64,000 bases of DNA from Wenjunlia tyrosinilytica (GTDB taxonomy: Bacteria; Actinomycetota; Actinomycetes; Streptomycetales; Streptomycetaceae). The stretch's first letter is position 1. Every line of letters starts with the position of its first letter. Location of the stretch: assembly GCF_014646055.1 (NCBI RefSeq), contig NZ_BMMS01000030.1, forward strand, positions 34,503 to 98,502, read 5' to 3'. The translations under genes were made by a program, and so were the position numbers. Below are positions 37,729-46,115 of this stretch, piece by piece. The notes under the pieces are model-generated. The model was not told the origin of the DNA. It made no database searches and saw only the letters and a list, made by a program, of their open reading frames with translations.

Positions 37729-38348
37729 CAGCTCTCTCACCGCTGCGCTCGTTGACGGGCGAGGGCGCCTCATGGCGGATCGCCGGAGCCGCCATGCTGC
37801 TTCTCACCCTCGCTGGTCAGCATCCCCTCCAGCAATTCACCCGGGCCAGGCGCGCGGACATCTGCTCGCTGCTGCCCAACTGGCGGTTCTTCGCACCGAT
37901 GCCCGCCATGTGCGACTACCACCTCCTGTACCGCACGGTTGACGTGGGCGGCACGGCTTCGCCGTGGTGCGACGCGAGCGGCGTCGAGGACCGAAAGCCC
38001 CTGCACCTCCTCTGGTTCCCCACCCGCCGTGCCGACAAGGCCGTCTTCGACGCCTGCCAGCACATTCTGCCGATCCTCGAGGAGGGCTTCGAGACCGCCG
38101 CCCATACCCCCCCGTACCGCCTGGTCACCGAGTGCGTGCGCGCCCGCATCACATCCCAGGGCGAATCGGTCCGCGCGGTCGCCGGCTTCCAGTTCGCGCT
38201 GGCCACCGGTACCGGATACGACACGCGCCACAAGCCTGAGATCTACTTCACCTCCCCGTACATCCCCCTCGATCCGCAGGGTCCGACCACGCCCCTGCGT
38301 GCTCCGAGCACTCCTCCGGCTCGCGCCAAGGCGTCCGTGAGGAGTTGA
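37725..38348 (+). CDS. CypL-like membrane-associated partner protein
   Basis: A 207-residue protein starting at a GTG that overlaps the upstream stop (GTGA), so it is translationally coupled. It has one N-terminal hydrophobic segment (AGAAMLLLTLAGQ) and then LLPNWRFFAPMPAMCDYHLL, a Trp-Arg-Phe-Phe-Ala-Pro pattern found in small partners of HTTM-type proteins. The C-terminal 30 residues are Pro/Ala/Thr-rich. Co-occurrence and coupling suggest a complex with the preceding protein, as proposed for CypH/CypL pairs. Not itself recognisable as an enzyme. Confidence 0.65.
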   Translation: MTALSPLRSLTGEGASWRIAGAAMLLLTLAGQHPLQQFTRARRADICSLLPNWRFFAPMPAMCDYHLLYRTVDVGGTASPWCDASGVEDRKPLHLLWFPTRRADKAVFDACQHILPILEEGFETAAHTPPYRLVTECVRARITSQGESVRAVAGFQFALATGTGYDTRHKPEIYFTSPYIPLDPQGPTTPLRAPSTPPARAKASVRS

Positions 38349-38350
38349 CG

Positions 38351-38473
38351 GTGTTCATCAACCCCTACTTGGTGATCGCCGGCGCGACGTTCCTGGTCTC
38401 CTGCGTCAGTGCGGTCATGATGTTCGTCGACGTCCGGCGAGAAGCGAAACGCGGGGGGAGGTACACCAAATGA
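38351..38473 (+). CDS. 40-residue single-pass membrane peptide
   Basis: A tiny ORF beginning at GTG 38351, seven bases after GGAG and two bases past the CypL-like stop. It encodes one hydrophobic helix (NPYLVIAGATFLVSCVSAVM) followed by a basic tail (RREAKRGGRYTK), an inside-positive arrangement. It overlaps the next ORF by four bases (ATGA). Its role is unknown; it may be a small subunit of the membrane modification or export complex. The tight coupling on both sides supports it being real. Confidence 0.6.
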   Translation: MFINPYLVIAGATFLVSCVSAVMMFVDVRREAKRGGRYTK

Positions 38474-38715
38474 CCCTGATCTGCCCGATCGCGATACCCG
38501 AGCCGTCTGCGCGGTACCGGCGCCACCTCGGATGGGAGGAGGCAGGCGGCTTCCGCGCCGGCACCGCGGTTCCCCGGACGGCCACACCCGCGCAGCCCGA
38601 CCATTGCCTCCCAGCGGCCGCTGCGCACGAGTGCCTGCGGGACCGGCCATCCGGCCGGTCGGACGGCGCAAGGCCACCGCTGCGCCTCTTCCCCCACGTC
38701 AAGGGCGCGGCATGA
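38470..38715 (+). CDS. 81-residue Pro/Ala/Arg-rich protein of unknown function
   Basis: This ORF overlaps both neighbours by four bases (ATGA at each end), a chain that strongly suggests translation. The protein opens MTLICPIAIPEPSARYRRHL, has three Cys and several His, and shows no known domain, signal or membrane segment. It could be a second precursor, a leader-binding adaptor or a chaperone-like partner; sequence alone does not decide. Confidence 0.5.
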   Translation: MTLICPIAIPEPSARYRRHLGWEEAGGFRAGTAVPRTATPAQPDHCLPAAAAHECLRDRPSGRSDGARPPLRLFPHVKGAA

Positions 38716-40610
38716 GCGACTGGACAGCCGGACGGGGGAGGCACCACCGCTCGCGCAAGCCTGTCAGTCTGGCGAAGGAGCAGGAGCAGGGCAACGGGCC
38801 GGCACGGGGCCGAGCCCTGCACCGGGCGGTCCCCCAGCTCCATCTGCACCTGCTGTCGGGCAAGGGCGCCCGACCATGGCGAGCCTTGGGCAGACACCGT
38901 CGATTGATCGTGCTCGGCACATTGATCGGGCTGATGAGCGCCGCGACGTCCTTGGCCCAGCCCGCGGTCATCGGCGGGCTGGTCACCGCCGTGCAGGAGC
39001 ACCGCCCGATAAAGGGGCCGATACTTTTCGGCGCGGCACTGTTCATCACCGACGCCATCCTCAACGCGCTCCATTCGTACGCGATCGGGCTGGCGGGGGA
39101 GAACATCGTCTTCGACATCCGCAACACCCTGGCGTCCCGGCTGCTGCGCTCCCGTTTCCGGGCGTACACCGGTTGGGAAGAAGGCGATGTGTTCGCCCGG
39201 TTGGTCAGCGACACCATCATCGCCCGCTCCGCGATGACGCGTGCGATCGACGACGTCATCAACAGCGGCTTTCTGGTCATCGGAGGGGTCGGACTGATGG
39301 CCTGGGTCGATCCGGTGCTGCTCGCCGCCACGCTCATCTGCCTCGGCGTCACCAGTGTGGTCTCGCTTCTGCTGGCGCGGGGGGTGCGGCGGGTGTCGGT
39401 GCGCAACCAGACGGACAACGGCAATTTCGGCTCCGCCTTGCTGCGGGTGCTCAGCGCATTGCCGACCGTGAAGGCCTCCCGGGCCGAGGCCCGGGAGGCG
39501 GAGGGCATCGAGTCCATCGCCAAGGAAGCCCGAAAGTCCGGGATCCAGCTGACGGTCCTGTCGTCGCTGCTGGACCCGACCATGAGTATCGGCACCCAGC
39601 TCGCCCTGAGCGTGGTCATCGGCCTGGGCGCGGCCCGCACCGCCAGCGGGGCGATGGAGCCGGCCGACCTGACGGCGTTCATTCTGTATCTCTTCTACCT
39701 GGTGGCCCCGCTGCTGACGTTGTTCACGGCGATCGCCCAGTTCCAGATCGGCAGAGCGTCGATCGAGCGCCTGGCCGAACTCGGCATGATCGAAGTGGAG
39801 ACGGACCGGCAGGCCGACCGGACAGCAGGCCGGACGAGGATCGCCCCATTCCTGGCGAACGGGTATGAAGCCGGGATGGTCTTCGACCGGGTCTGCTTCT
39901 CCTATCCCCGCAGTGACAAGGTCGTTCTCGACCAGGTCTCCTTCACCGTTGCCTCCGATGGGCTCACCGCCATTGTGGGGCCGTCCGGCGGAGGCAAGAG
40001 CACCGTCTTTCAGCTCATCGAGCGCCTGTACGACCCCGTGTCCGGGGCGATCCGCATCGACGGCGTCGACATCGCCGACATGCCGCTCAATCAGCTGAGA
40101 TCCGTCGTCGGCTACGTCGATCAGGACCACACCCTGCTGCGCGGCACCATCCGGGACAACCTCACGTATTCGGCACCGTACGCCGGGGACAAGGACATAG
40201 CCGAGGCGCTGCGGATGGCGAACCTCTCCGAGGTGATCGCGGCCCTGCCGAACGGACTGGAAACCGAACTCGGCGACCGCGGCGCCGGCCTCTCCGGCGG
40301 TCAGCGGCAGCGCCTGGCCATCGCCCGTACCCTGCTGCAGACCCCGAGATTCCTGCTCCTGGACGAGGCCACCGCGAATCTCGACAGTGAATCGGAAAAA
40401 GCATTGCGGGACAGCATCGCCGCAATCTCCGAATTCTGTGCGGTGATCGCCATCGCGCACCGCATGTCCACCATAACCCAGGCCCGGCAGATCATTGTTA
40501 TGGAGGAGGGGAAGGTACAGGCTGTCGGTACACATGCCGAACTGAACGAGCGCAATGTTCTCTATCGCAGGTTGGCCAAGCTGCAGGAACTCAGCGACGT
40601 CGCATCCTGA
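38712..40610 (+). CDS. ABC transporter with fused membrane and ATPase domains (CypT-like exporter)
   Basis: A 632-residue half-transporter. Residues about 65-360 form the six-helix membrane domain (for example VLGTLIGLMSAATSLAQPAV and TAFILYLFYLVAPLLTLFTA). The ATPase domain has Walker A GPSGGGKST, signature LSGGQRQR and Walker B FLLLDEAT with the catalytic Glu. The order membrane-then-ATPase is that of exporters. No C39 peptidase domain is present, so leader removal, if any, needs another enzyme. It ends the coupled RiPP-like operon and probably exports the mature peptide. Confidence 0.88.
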   Translation: MSDWTAGRGRHHRSRKPVSLAKEQEQGNGPARGRALHRAVPQLHLHLLSGKGARPWRALGRHRRLIVLGTLIGLMSAATSLAQPAVIGGLVTAVQEHRPIKGPILFGAALFITDAILNALHSYAIGLAGENIVFDIRNTLASRLLRSRFRAYTGWEEGDVFARLVSDTIIARSAMTRAIDDVINSGFLVIGGVGLMAWVDPVLLAATLICLGVTSVVSLLLARGVRRVSVRNQTDNGNFGSALLRVLSALPTVKASRAEAREAEGIESIAKEARKSGIQLTVLSSLLDPTMSIGTQLALSVVIGLGAARTASGAMEPADLTAFILYLFYLVAPLLTLFTAIAQFQIGRASIERLAELGMIEVETDRQADRTAGRTRIAPFLANGYEAGMVFDRVCFSYPRSDKVVLDQVSFTVASDGLTAIVGPSGGGKSTVFQLIERLYDPVSGAIRIDGVDIADMPLNQLRSVVGYVDQDHTLLRGTIRDNLTYSAPYAGDKDIAEALRMANLSEVIAALPNGLETELGDRGAGLSGGQRQRLAIARTLLQTPRFLLLDEATANLDSESEKALRDSIAAISEFCAVIAIAHRMSTITQARQIIVMEEGKVQAVGTHAELNERNVLYRRLAKLQELSDVAS

Positions 40611-40689
40611 GAGCGTGCCTGGGATCTGCCGACGGGCTTTCGCGGGTGTGGCTCGTTGAGTGATGTGTGAGTGCCGACCGGCGGCGGTG

Positions 40690-41475
40690 CTACGCACCGG
40701 AGAGCATCTTCTCGAACAGAGTGGGGTCATGGGCGTTGAAGATCACCAGGTCGGGTTCCGCGCGCCGGTACAGCTCGGCGAGGCGGGCGTGGTTGTCGCG
40801 GACCTTGTCCGCGTCGTACGCCACGACGGCCTCCGAGCGGCGCAGAGCAGCGGGCACCGGGGTGCGGCCGTCGAGTGTGCCGTGGTGGTAGAAGGAGTCG
40901 CCGGCGTGCAGGATCCACCGGCCGCCGGTGTCCACCGCGATGCAGGCATGGCCGCGGGTGTGGCCGGGTAGCGAGACCATGACGATCCCCGGGGCGACGG
41001 CGTCGAGTTCCTTGGCCTGGGCGAACCCACGCCACTTCTCGCCGTCCGGCCGGTGCTCGACGATCTTCGGGCCGTGCGCCCACTGGGCCGGGCGGTATCG
41101 ATTCCTCTCCCGCAGGGATGGGGAGATCACCGAGCCGAGTACCTCGGCGGCGGTGGCGTGCACCGTGGCATGCGGGAAGTCGGACAGGCCGCCAATGTGG
41201 TCCGCGTCGAAGTGAGTCAGGACGATGTGCCGGACGTCCTCCCGGCGGAAGCCGAGCCGTTCGACCTGCCGGGCGGCGGTCTCCTCGGCGTCGAGGCTCG
41301 GCCGGGTCAAGAACCGGACCGGCCCCACACGCCGCCGGGGGTGTGCGACATCGTCCAGGCCGTAGCCGGAGTCCACCAGGACCAGGCCGTTCGCGGTCTC
41401 CATGAGGAGGACGTGGCAGACCAGGCGGAGTCCCGGCGGTTGCATGCTGCCGCAGTTGAGGTGGTGCACCTTCAC
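40690..41475 (-). CDS. MBL-fold metallohydrolase (lactonase-like)
   Basis: A 261-residue metallo-beta-lactamase-fold protein with the dinuclear zinc motif HFDADHIGG, a further His in [10 protein letters not shown], the bridging Asp in [10 protein letters not shown] and a final His in FNAHDP. This ligand set and length resemble quorum-quenching lactonases and related hydrolases. It converges on the ABC exporter gene with 79 bases between them, so it is not part of that operon. Substrate not assigned. Confidence 0.87.
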   Translation of the reverse strand: MKVHHLNCGSMQPPGLRLVCHVLLMETANGLVLVDSGYGLDDVAHPRRRVGPVRFLTRPSLDAEETAARQVERLGFRREDVRHIVLTHFDADHIGGLSDFPHATVHATAAEVLGSVISPSLRERNRYRPAQWAHGPKIVEHRPDGEKWRGFAQAKELDAVAPGIVMVSLPGHTRGHACIAVDTGGRWILHAGDSFYHHGTLDGRTPVPAALRRSEAVVAYDADKVRDNHARLAELYRRAEPDLVIFNAHDPTLFEKMLSGA

Positions 41476-42112
41476 AGCAGGACCGCCCTACGAGTGTTGA
41501 GGAGCGTGGGATGGGGTGGCGCCCCGACCCCTTTGAGGACACGAAGCGGGCCACGGCCCAACTGGCCGTCAGCGGCACGGCTCGGCCGGGTGGGGCAGGG
41601 TCACCAGGTCGCGGGTGACAGTGGACGTTGACCGAGCGGCGCCCGCCATCGCGCGGCGGAGTTCGGCCGACCCCGAAGTCAGGTCCGCGACGACGGCACC
41701 GGGGGTATCGACGTCGTCGTCGGATGTGATGGTCGCGGCGACGAGGGACCCGCCAAGCCTTCTGACGGGCCGTCACGCGGTCGCCCTGGGGGCGAGGTCC
41801 TTCACGCCGCCGGCAGCGTCACCCTCGTCGGCGAATGCGAACCGACGGTACCGACGTCGCCGGCCGCGGGGTAGGGGTGGTAGGTGCCCGGCCGTAAGTA
41901 CGCGTCTGCGGACTCGAGGGCACGGCTGCCGTGGATCTGTCTGCCCTCGGCGCCTCGGCTTCGCGGGGCTCCCACTCGGGTCCGGCGCGTACGCGCAGTG
42001 AGCGCATCGAGCTGACCATAGGTGAATCTCCGTACGTCGGGTACCGGCGCCTGGCTGCCATGGCCGCCAGGGGTGGTTACTCACGCTCCGGCACGGGGGC
42101 CGGGTCGCCAAC
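41476..42112. other. non-coding or decayed spacer
   Basis: A 637-base stretch with open frames on both strands but no recognisable motif or well-placed start. Low-complexity Arg/Thr/Pro translations indicate non-coding frames. It may contain the promoter of the leftward MBL-fold gene near 41480-41560. Confidence 0.35.
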
Positions 42113-42161
42113 ACTTGCAGTGCAAGTCTGTGCCTCCGCACGTTAGACTTGCACTGCAAGT
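42113..42161. promoter_or_regulatory. double palindromic operator upstream of the TetR gene
   Basis: Two 17-bp arms, 42113-42129 and 42145-42161, are exact inverted copies. Each contains its own near-perfect palindrome (CTTGCA-N-TGCAAG). The element lies 58-106 bases upstream of the TTG start of the TetR gene, so it is most likely its autoregulatory operator. Confidence 0.75.
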
Positions 42162-42218
42162 GGCGTCAAGAGGGAATCTGACGTCGCATCGGCAGGTCGC
42201 GGGTCAAGGGGGTGTGGG

Positions 42219-42947
42219 TTGACGGCGAGAGGAACCGGCCGCGGCAGGCGGCTCGGCCTGACCCGGGACAAGGTGATCGCCAAGGCGGTGACGATGATCG
42301 ACCGCGACGGCCCCGACGCCTTCTCCTTGCGGAAGCTGGCCACCGAGCTCGACATCGAGAACATGTCGCTCTACAGCCACGTCCCCAATAGGGACGCCCT
42401 GCTCGACGGGGTCGCCGAGGCGCTGCTGTCGGAGATCGATTTCTCCGGCGCGGGCAACGGCACCTGGCAGGAGCGCGTCCGGGCGCACTGCGTCATCTTC
42501 CGCGCCGCCGCCAAACGGCACCGCAAAGCGTTCCCCCTCATGCTGACCAGGCCCACCAAGTCACCGGCTGCCCTCGAAGCCATCCGCTCCGCCCTGGGCA
42601 GTTTCGCCGACCTCGACCTCTCCCCCAAGGAACGGGTCCACGTCCTGCGCAGCTACAACGCCTACCTGATCGGTACGATCATGCGGGAACTCGGCTACAC
42701 GGTCTCCCTGAGCCCGAGCACGATGGATCCCGCACGATGCCGGGAGCGCACCGCGGAGATCGCCGCCGACGGCGACGCCCTCCTGAGGGCCGTGGCCCCG
42801 TACCTGGCCGTCAGCGACCACGACGCCGAGTTCGGTTACGGCCTTGAAATGCTGATCGCCGGGCTGGCCGCCCGGCTCGGAGTGCCCTACGACGGTGGTC
42901 CGTCGCAGACCGACGCGCACCACGGCTGCGGTGGAACCCGCGCATAA
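42219..42947 (+). CDS. TetR family regulator with TetR_C-type ligand domain
   Basis: A 242-residue regulator starting at TTG 42219 with AAGGGGG upstream. The HTH reads FSLRKLATELDIENMSLYSH followed by VPNRDALLDGV, typical of the TetR/AcrR group with the larger C-terminal domain. Its own upstream palindrome suggests self-control. No divergent partner gene is intact: only a spacer and then the MBL-fold gene lie on the other side, so its target may have been lost or may be that hydrolase. Confidence 0.9.
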   Translation: MTARGTGRGRRLGLTRDKVIAKAVTMIDRDGPDAFSLRKLATELDIENMSLYSHVPNRDALLDGVAEALLSEIDFSGAGNGTWQERVRAHCVIFRAAAKRHRKAFPLMLTRPTKSPAALEAIRSALGSFADLDLSPKERVHVLRSYNAYLIGTIMRELGYTVSLSPSTMDPARCRERTAEIAADGDALLRAVAPYLAVSDHDAEFGYGLEMLIAGLAARLGVPYDGGPSQTDAHHGCGGTRA

Positions 42948-42992
42948 CCCGCTCCCGCCACGTAGGCACCTTCCGATGAGGTGCTGCCCCGG

Positions 42993-43153
42993 TCAGACCC
43001 GAGTGGGCAGGCAGTTGTGGGCGGAATCGGCGATGGCCGACTCGACGGTGCCGACCCTCTTGTCCCACTCGGGCGGGCGGTAGCCGTTGCGGGGATTGAC
43101 TCTCTCTCCTCGCTGACCTGCCCATGTTCGGCATCGCAGTGGGCGTCGACCAT
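42993..43153 (-). pseudogene. IS256-family (Mutator-type) transposase fragment
   Basis: From the ATG at 43153 the leftward reading gives DAHCDAEHGQVSEER, then after a frameshift NPRNGYRPPEWDKRVGTVE, the conserved N-terminal region of IS256 transposases. The break falls in GAGAGAGAG, consistent with an AG dinucleotide expansion. The rest of the transposase is absent. Confidence 0.75.
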
Positions 43154-43886
43154 GGCGGGTACGTGTGGTGCCGGTGAACGTCTTGACCACGGTCGGCAGC
43201 GGATCGGGACTCGCCGCGGGCCAGGTCGTCTTGCGCGAGGGCGTGCAGGGGCGCACTGTCAGGTGCGGTCGTCGCGCTGATCTCCTTCAAGGCATGGTCG
43301 GTTTGAAGACCAGCCGGTGGCCGTTCGTTATGGGGGCATCAGCCGGAAACCGGAGCAAAACCCTCCGAATCGGATTGAGCCCGTACATCATTGCACTGGA
43401 CGCAACCTTGAGCCGATTTGTGTGCTGATTGAGTGAAGGGGCGGGACCGTCACGTACATGAGTTGAGGGAGTGTCACGGATGTGATGGAGGTCACTCATC
43501 TCTATCTGCAAATCGGCTTGCTGACATGGCATCGCGGCAGGTCATGGAGGGTTCCACCGCGGACTCACCAGGCAGGCTCGGCGCGGGACACGCCCCTGCG
43601 GCAGCGTGCTTCATGTCCCGTCGCGGGCCCTCCCAACTCGGCGGAGGGACCTCGTCTGCCTCACCGCCGTGGACGCGTAGCTCCGCAGACACAGTTCCAA
43701 AAGGCAGGAAATGACCCATATGCAGATGGCCGTATTCATGCCCAACACTCTGCGCCGCCCACCGTGTGCATCCCGGCGACTACCGACCACGACACCCGGC
43801 TGAGCTTGATCGCAAGTGCGTGGACGCGACAACCGCGTCCGTCAGCACGGGACTACGCGTGATTCGCACCCAAACAGGAGGTTGAA
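43154..43886. other. spacer upstream of the LuxR-type gene
   Basis: A 733-base region with no gene I can support. It is less GC-rich from about 43320 to 43500. It presumably contains the promoter of the LuxR-type gene. Confidence 0.35.
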
Positions 43887-44222
43887 GTGAGCGAGGGCAG
43901 AACGATGACTCCAGTCGGCATGGATCAGCACCGCTCTGGCCAGCTTAGTCCCCGGGAGCTCGAGATACTTCTCCTGGTGGCGCACGGAATGTCGGATTCG
44001 GAAGTCTCCGTCGCATTGTCGATATCCCCGCGTACGGTGGGCGCGCACTTGACCAACATCAGAGAAAAGCTGTGCGCGAGGAATCGCACACACCTCGTGG
44101 AACGAGCGCTGCGAGCCGGACTTCTCGCGATCCGCACCCACGCCTCTCCGCCGCAGAGCGGCGATATCGACAGAACATTCGACCTGACTGACGCGGCGGG
44201 CAATGTGGGGGAGATCCGGTGA
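43887..44222 (+). CDS. stand-alone LuxR-type helix-turn-helix regulator
   Basis: A 111-residue protein consisting of little more than a LuxR/FixJ C-terminal HTH: LSPRELEILLLVAHGMSDSE, then ISPRTVGAHLTNIREKL and RTHLVERALRAGLL. There is no receiver or ATPase domain. The GTG at 43887 follows a perfect AGGAGG at five bases, so it is well translated. Small orphan LuxR regulators often act inside secondary-metabolite regions. Its closest cluster is the RiPP-like operon 3.3 kb to the left; a link is unproven. Confidence 0.85.
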   Translation: MSEGRTMTPVGMDQHRSGQLSPRELEILLLVAHGMSDSEVSVALSISPRTVGAHLTNIREKLCARNRTHLVERALRAGLLAIRTHASPPQSGDIDRTFDLTDAAGNVGEIR

Positions 44223-44439
44223 GGTGCGCGCAGGGTTGCGGACCAACGGATGAGCGGCGGGTGTTGGAGCCAAGCAGCCGGAAGGTCGAAAGCCCTGACC
44301 GCCTGGCCGCGTGAGCGGCCGGGCCGGACTCGTGTCCTTGGCGATGGGGGAGCGGGCCGGGGAAGACGGTCGGGCCGGATGCTGGGGCGGCAGTCCTCCA
44401 GGTGTGGAGCACACCGAGCAGGTCGAGCGGGCCGGCCAT

Positions 44440-44690
44440 GATGCCTGGGCGAAGATCCGCGCTCACCAGGGCGGCGCCGCGTGAGACCGCTGCGGCCTCT
44501 CGTCTCACTGACGGCCTTGGGCAGGTCTTGTGGATTGAGCACGCTCATCTCGACGGGCTCGGCTTCGAGCAGATCCGCGGCCGTGCAGTTCAAGGCAGCG
44601 CAGAGCTTGTCCAGGTCTTCAAGCCGGACCGTGAGAGGGGTGGCACCAAAGAGGTGAGCCTCCCGCTGCCGCGGACCGGCGCGCGGTGAC
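44440..44690 (-). pseudogene. XRE-type HTH regulator remnant
   Basis: The leftward reading contains TPLTVRLEDLDKLCAALNCT followed by AADLLEAEPVE, the end of small Cro/C1-type HTH proteins. The N-terminal recognition helices are missing and no start precedes it. The remaining bases between 44223 and 44824 hold no other recognisable feature. Confidence 0.5.
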
Positions 44691-44824
44691 GACCGGGCGC
44701 TCCGCCGGAGCGCCGTTTCATCGCACCGCACCAATCCCGCGCGCCGATATTGGCTCAACGGACAGAACCCACCGCGGCGCGACACACGAAGCTTGGGCGG
44801 ATGCGTCGACTGGAGGTGTCCGCA

Positions 44825-46111
44825 GTGACAGAACGCCGCGCCGTGGCGAACCGAACGCCGGGACAGGAGGACGGTGCTCGCCCCGCGACCTGTGAACGGG
44901 AGCGCGAGGCCGCGATGATCGCCGAGATCGAACGGCTGGTGCGCTGCGAGTCCCCCTCCGACGACCTGGCCGCGGTCGCCCGCAGCGCGGAACTGGTCGC
45001 CCGGATCGGTGCCGGACACCTGGGGGCCGGTCCGGAACGTGTCGTCATCGACGGTCGCACCCACCTCCGCTGGCGCTTCGGCCGTACCCCGCGAGTGCTG
45101 CTCGTCGGCCACCACGACACGGTGTGGCCGATCGGGTCACTGGAGAGCCACCCCTTCGAGGTCCGCGACGGAGTGCTGCGCGGACCGGGCTGCTTCGACA
45201 TGAAGGCGGGCCTGGTGATCGCCTTCCACGCCCTGGCCGCCCTGGCCGACGCGGACCCCCTGGCCGCCCTGCGCACCCCCGACACCCGGCACCCCCTGGA
45301 CGGCGTCACCCTCCTCATCACCGGTGACGAGGAGCCAGGTTCCCCCTCGTCCCGGGAACTCATCGAGCGGGAGGCGCGCCAGTGCGCGGCCGCCCTGGTA
45401 CTGGAGGCCGCCGGTCCCTCCGGAGCCCTGAAGACCGAACGCAAGGGCGTCTCGCGCTACGAGGTACTGGTACGAGGACGGGCCGCCCACTCCGGCCTGG
45501 AACCGGAACGCGGCGTGAACGCGACGATCGAGGCCGCCCACCAGATCGTGGCCGTGGCCGCACTGGGCGACCCGGCACGGGGCACCACCGTCACCCCGAC
45601 CCGCCTGGAGGCGGGCACCACGACCAACACCGTCCCCGCCTCGGCACGCTTCGACGTCGACGTCCGGGTACGGGACGCCGCCGAGCAGCACCGCGTCCAC
45701 ACCGCGATGCAGAACCTGCGGGCATGGCTGACCGGAGCCGCCGTGGAGGTCAGCGGCGGCCCGAATCGGCCGCCCCTGCCGGCCACCGCGTCGCGGGACC
45801 TCTTCGAGCGGGCGCGCCGGCTTGCGACGGGCCTCGGGATCGGCCCGCTCACCCAGGTGGCCGTCGGCGGTGCCTCCGACGGGAACCTCACCGCGGGAGT
45901 CGGCACCCCCACCCTCGACGGGCTGGGAGCGGTCGGCGGCGGCGCGCACGCCGACGACGAACACCTGCTCGTCGCGGAGCTGACGCGGCGGACGCGACTG
46001 CTCACCGCGCTGGTGGCCGAACTGCTCGCGCCGCAGGTCGGCTGTCCGCCCGGACGAAACGGGGATCGGCATCCTGTGCCTTCGGACCAGCTACGCGACG
46101 GAAGCGGCTGA
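44825..46111 (+). CDS. M20 family amidohydrolase, candidate N-succinyl-L-amino acid desuccinylase
   Basis: A 428-residue M20 (ArgE/DapE/CPG2-type) metallohydrolase. Zinc ligands and catalytic residues are visible: His96 and Asp98 in GHHDTVWP, Asp125 in GCFDMKAG, Glu169-Glu170 in GDEEPGS. The central dimerisation domain has KTERKGVSRYEV and GRAAHSGLEPERGVNA. The GTG at 44825 has GGAGG eight bases upstream. It is followed by a GNAT acyltransferase and an OSBS/NSAR-type enolase, and in that three-gene set the M20 member is known to deacylate N-succinyl-L-amino acids. CPG2-like glutamate carboxypeptidase activity is the alternative. Confidence 0.85.
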   Translation: MTERRAVANRTPGQEDGARPATCEREREAAMIAEIERLVRCESPSDDLAAVARSAELVARIGAGHLGAGPERVVIDGRTHLRWRFGRTPRVLLVGHHDTVWPIGSLESHPFEVRDGVLRGPGCFDMKAGLVIAFHALAALADADPLAALRTPDTRHPLDGVTLLITGDEEPGSPSSRELIEREARQCAAALVLEAAGPSGALKTERKGVSRYEVLVRGRAAHSGLEPERGVNATIEAAHQIVAVAALGDPARGTTVTPTRLEAGTTTNTVPASARFDVDVRVRDAAEQHRVHTAMQNLRAWLTGAAVEVSGGPNRPPLPATASRDLFERARRLATGLGIGPLTQVAVGGASDGNLTAGVGTPTLDGLGAVGGGAHADDEHLLVAELTRRTRLLTALVAELLAPQVGCPPGRNGDRHPVPSDQLRDGSG

Positions 46112-46115
46112 AACC

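Noticed and set aside
38415..40730. 771-codon open frame on the minus strand
   Set aside because: It is antisense to the ABC exporter, whose Walker and signature motifs settle the coding strand.
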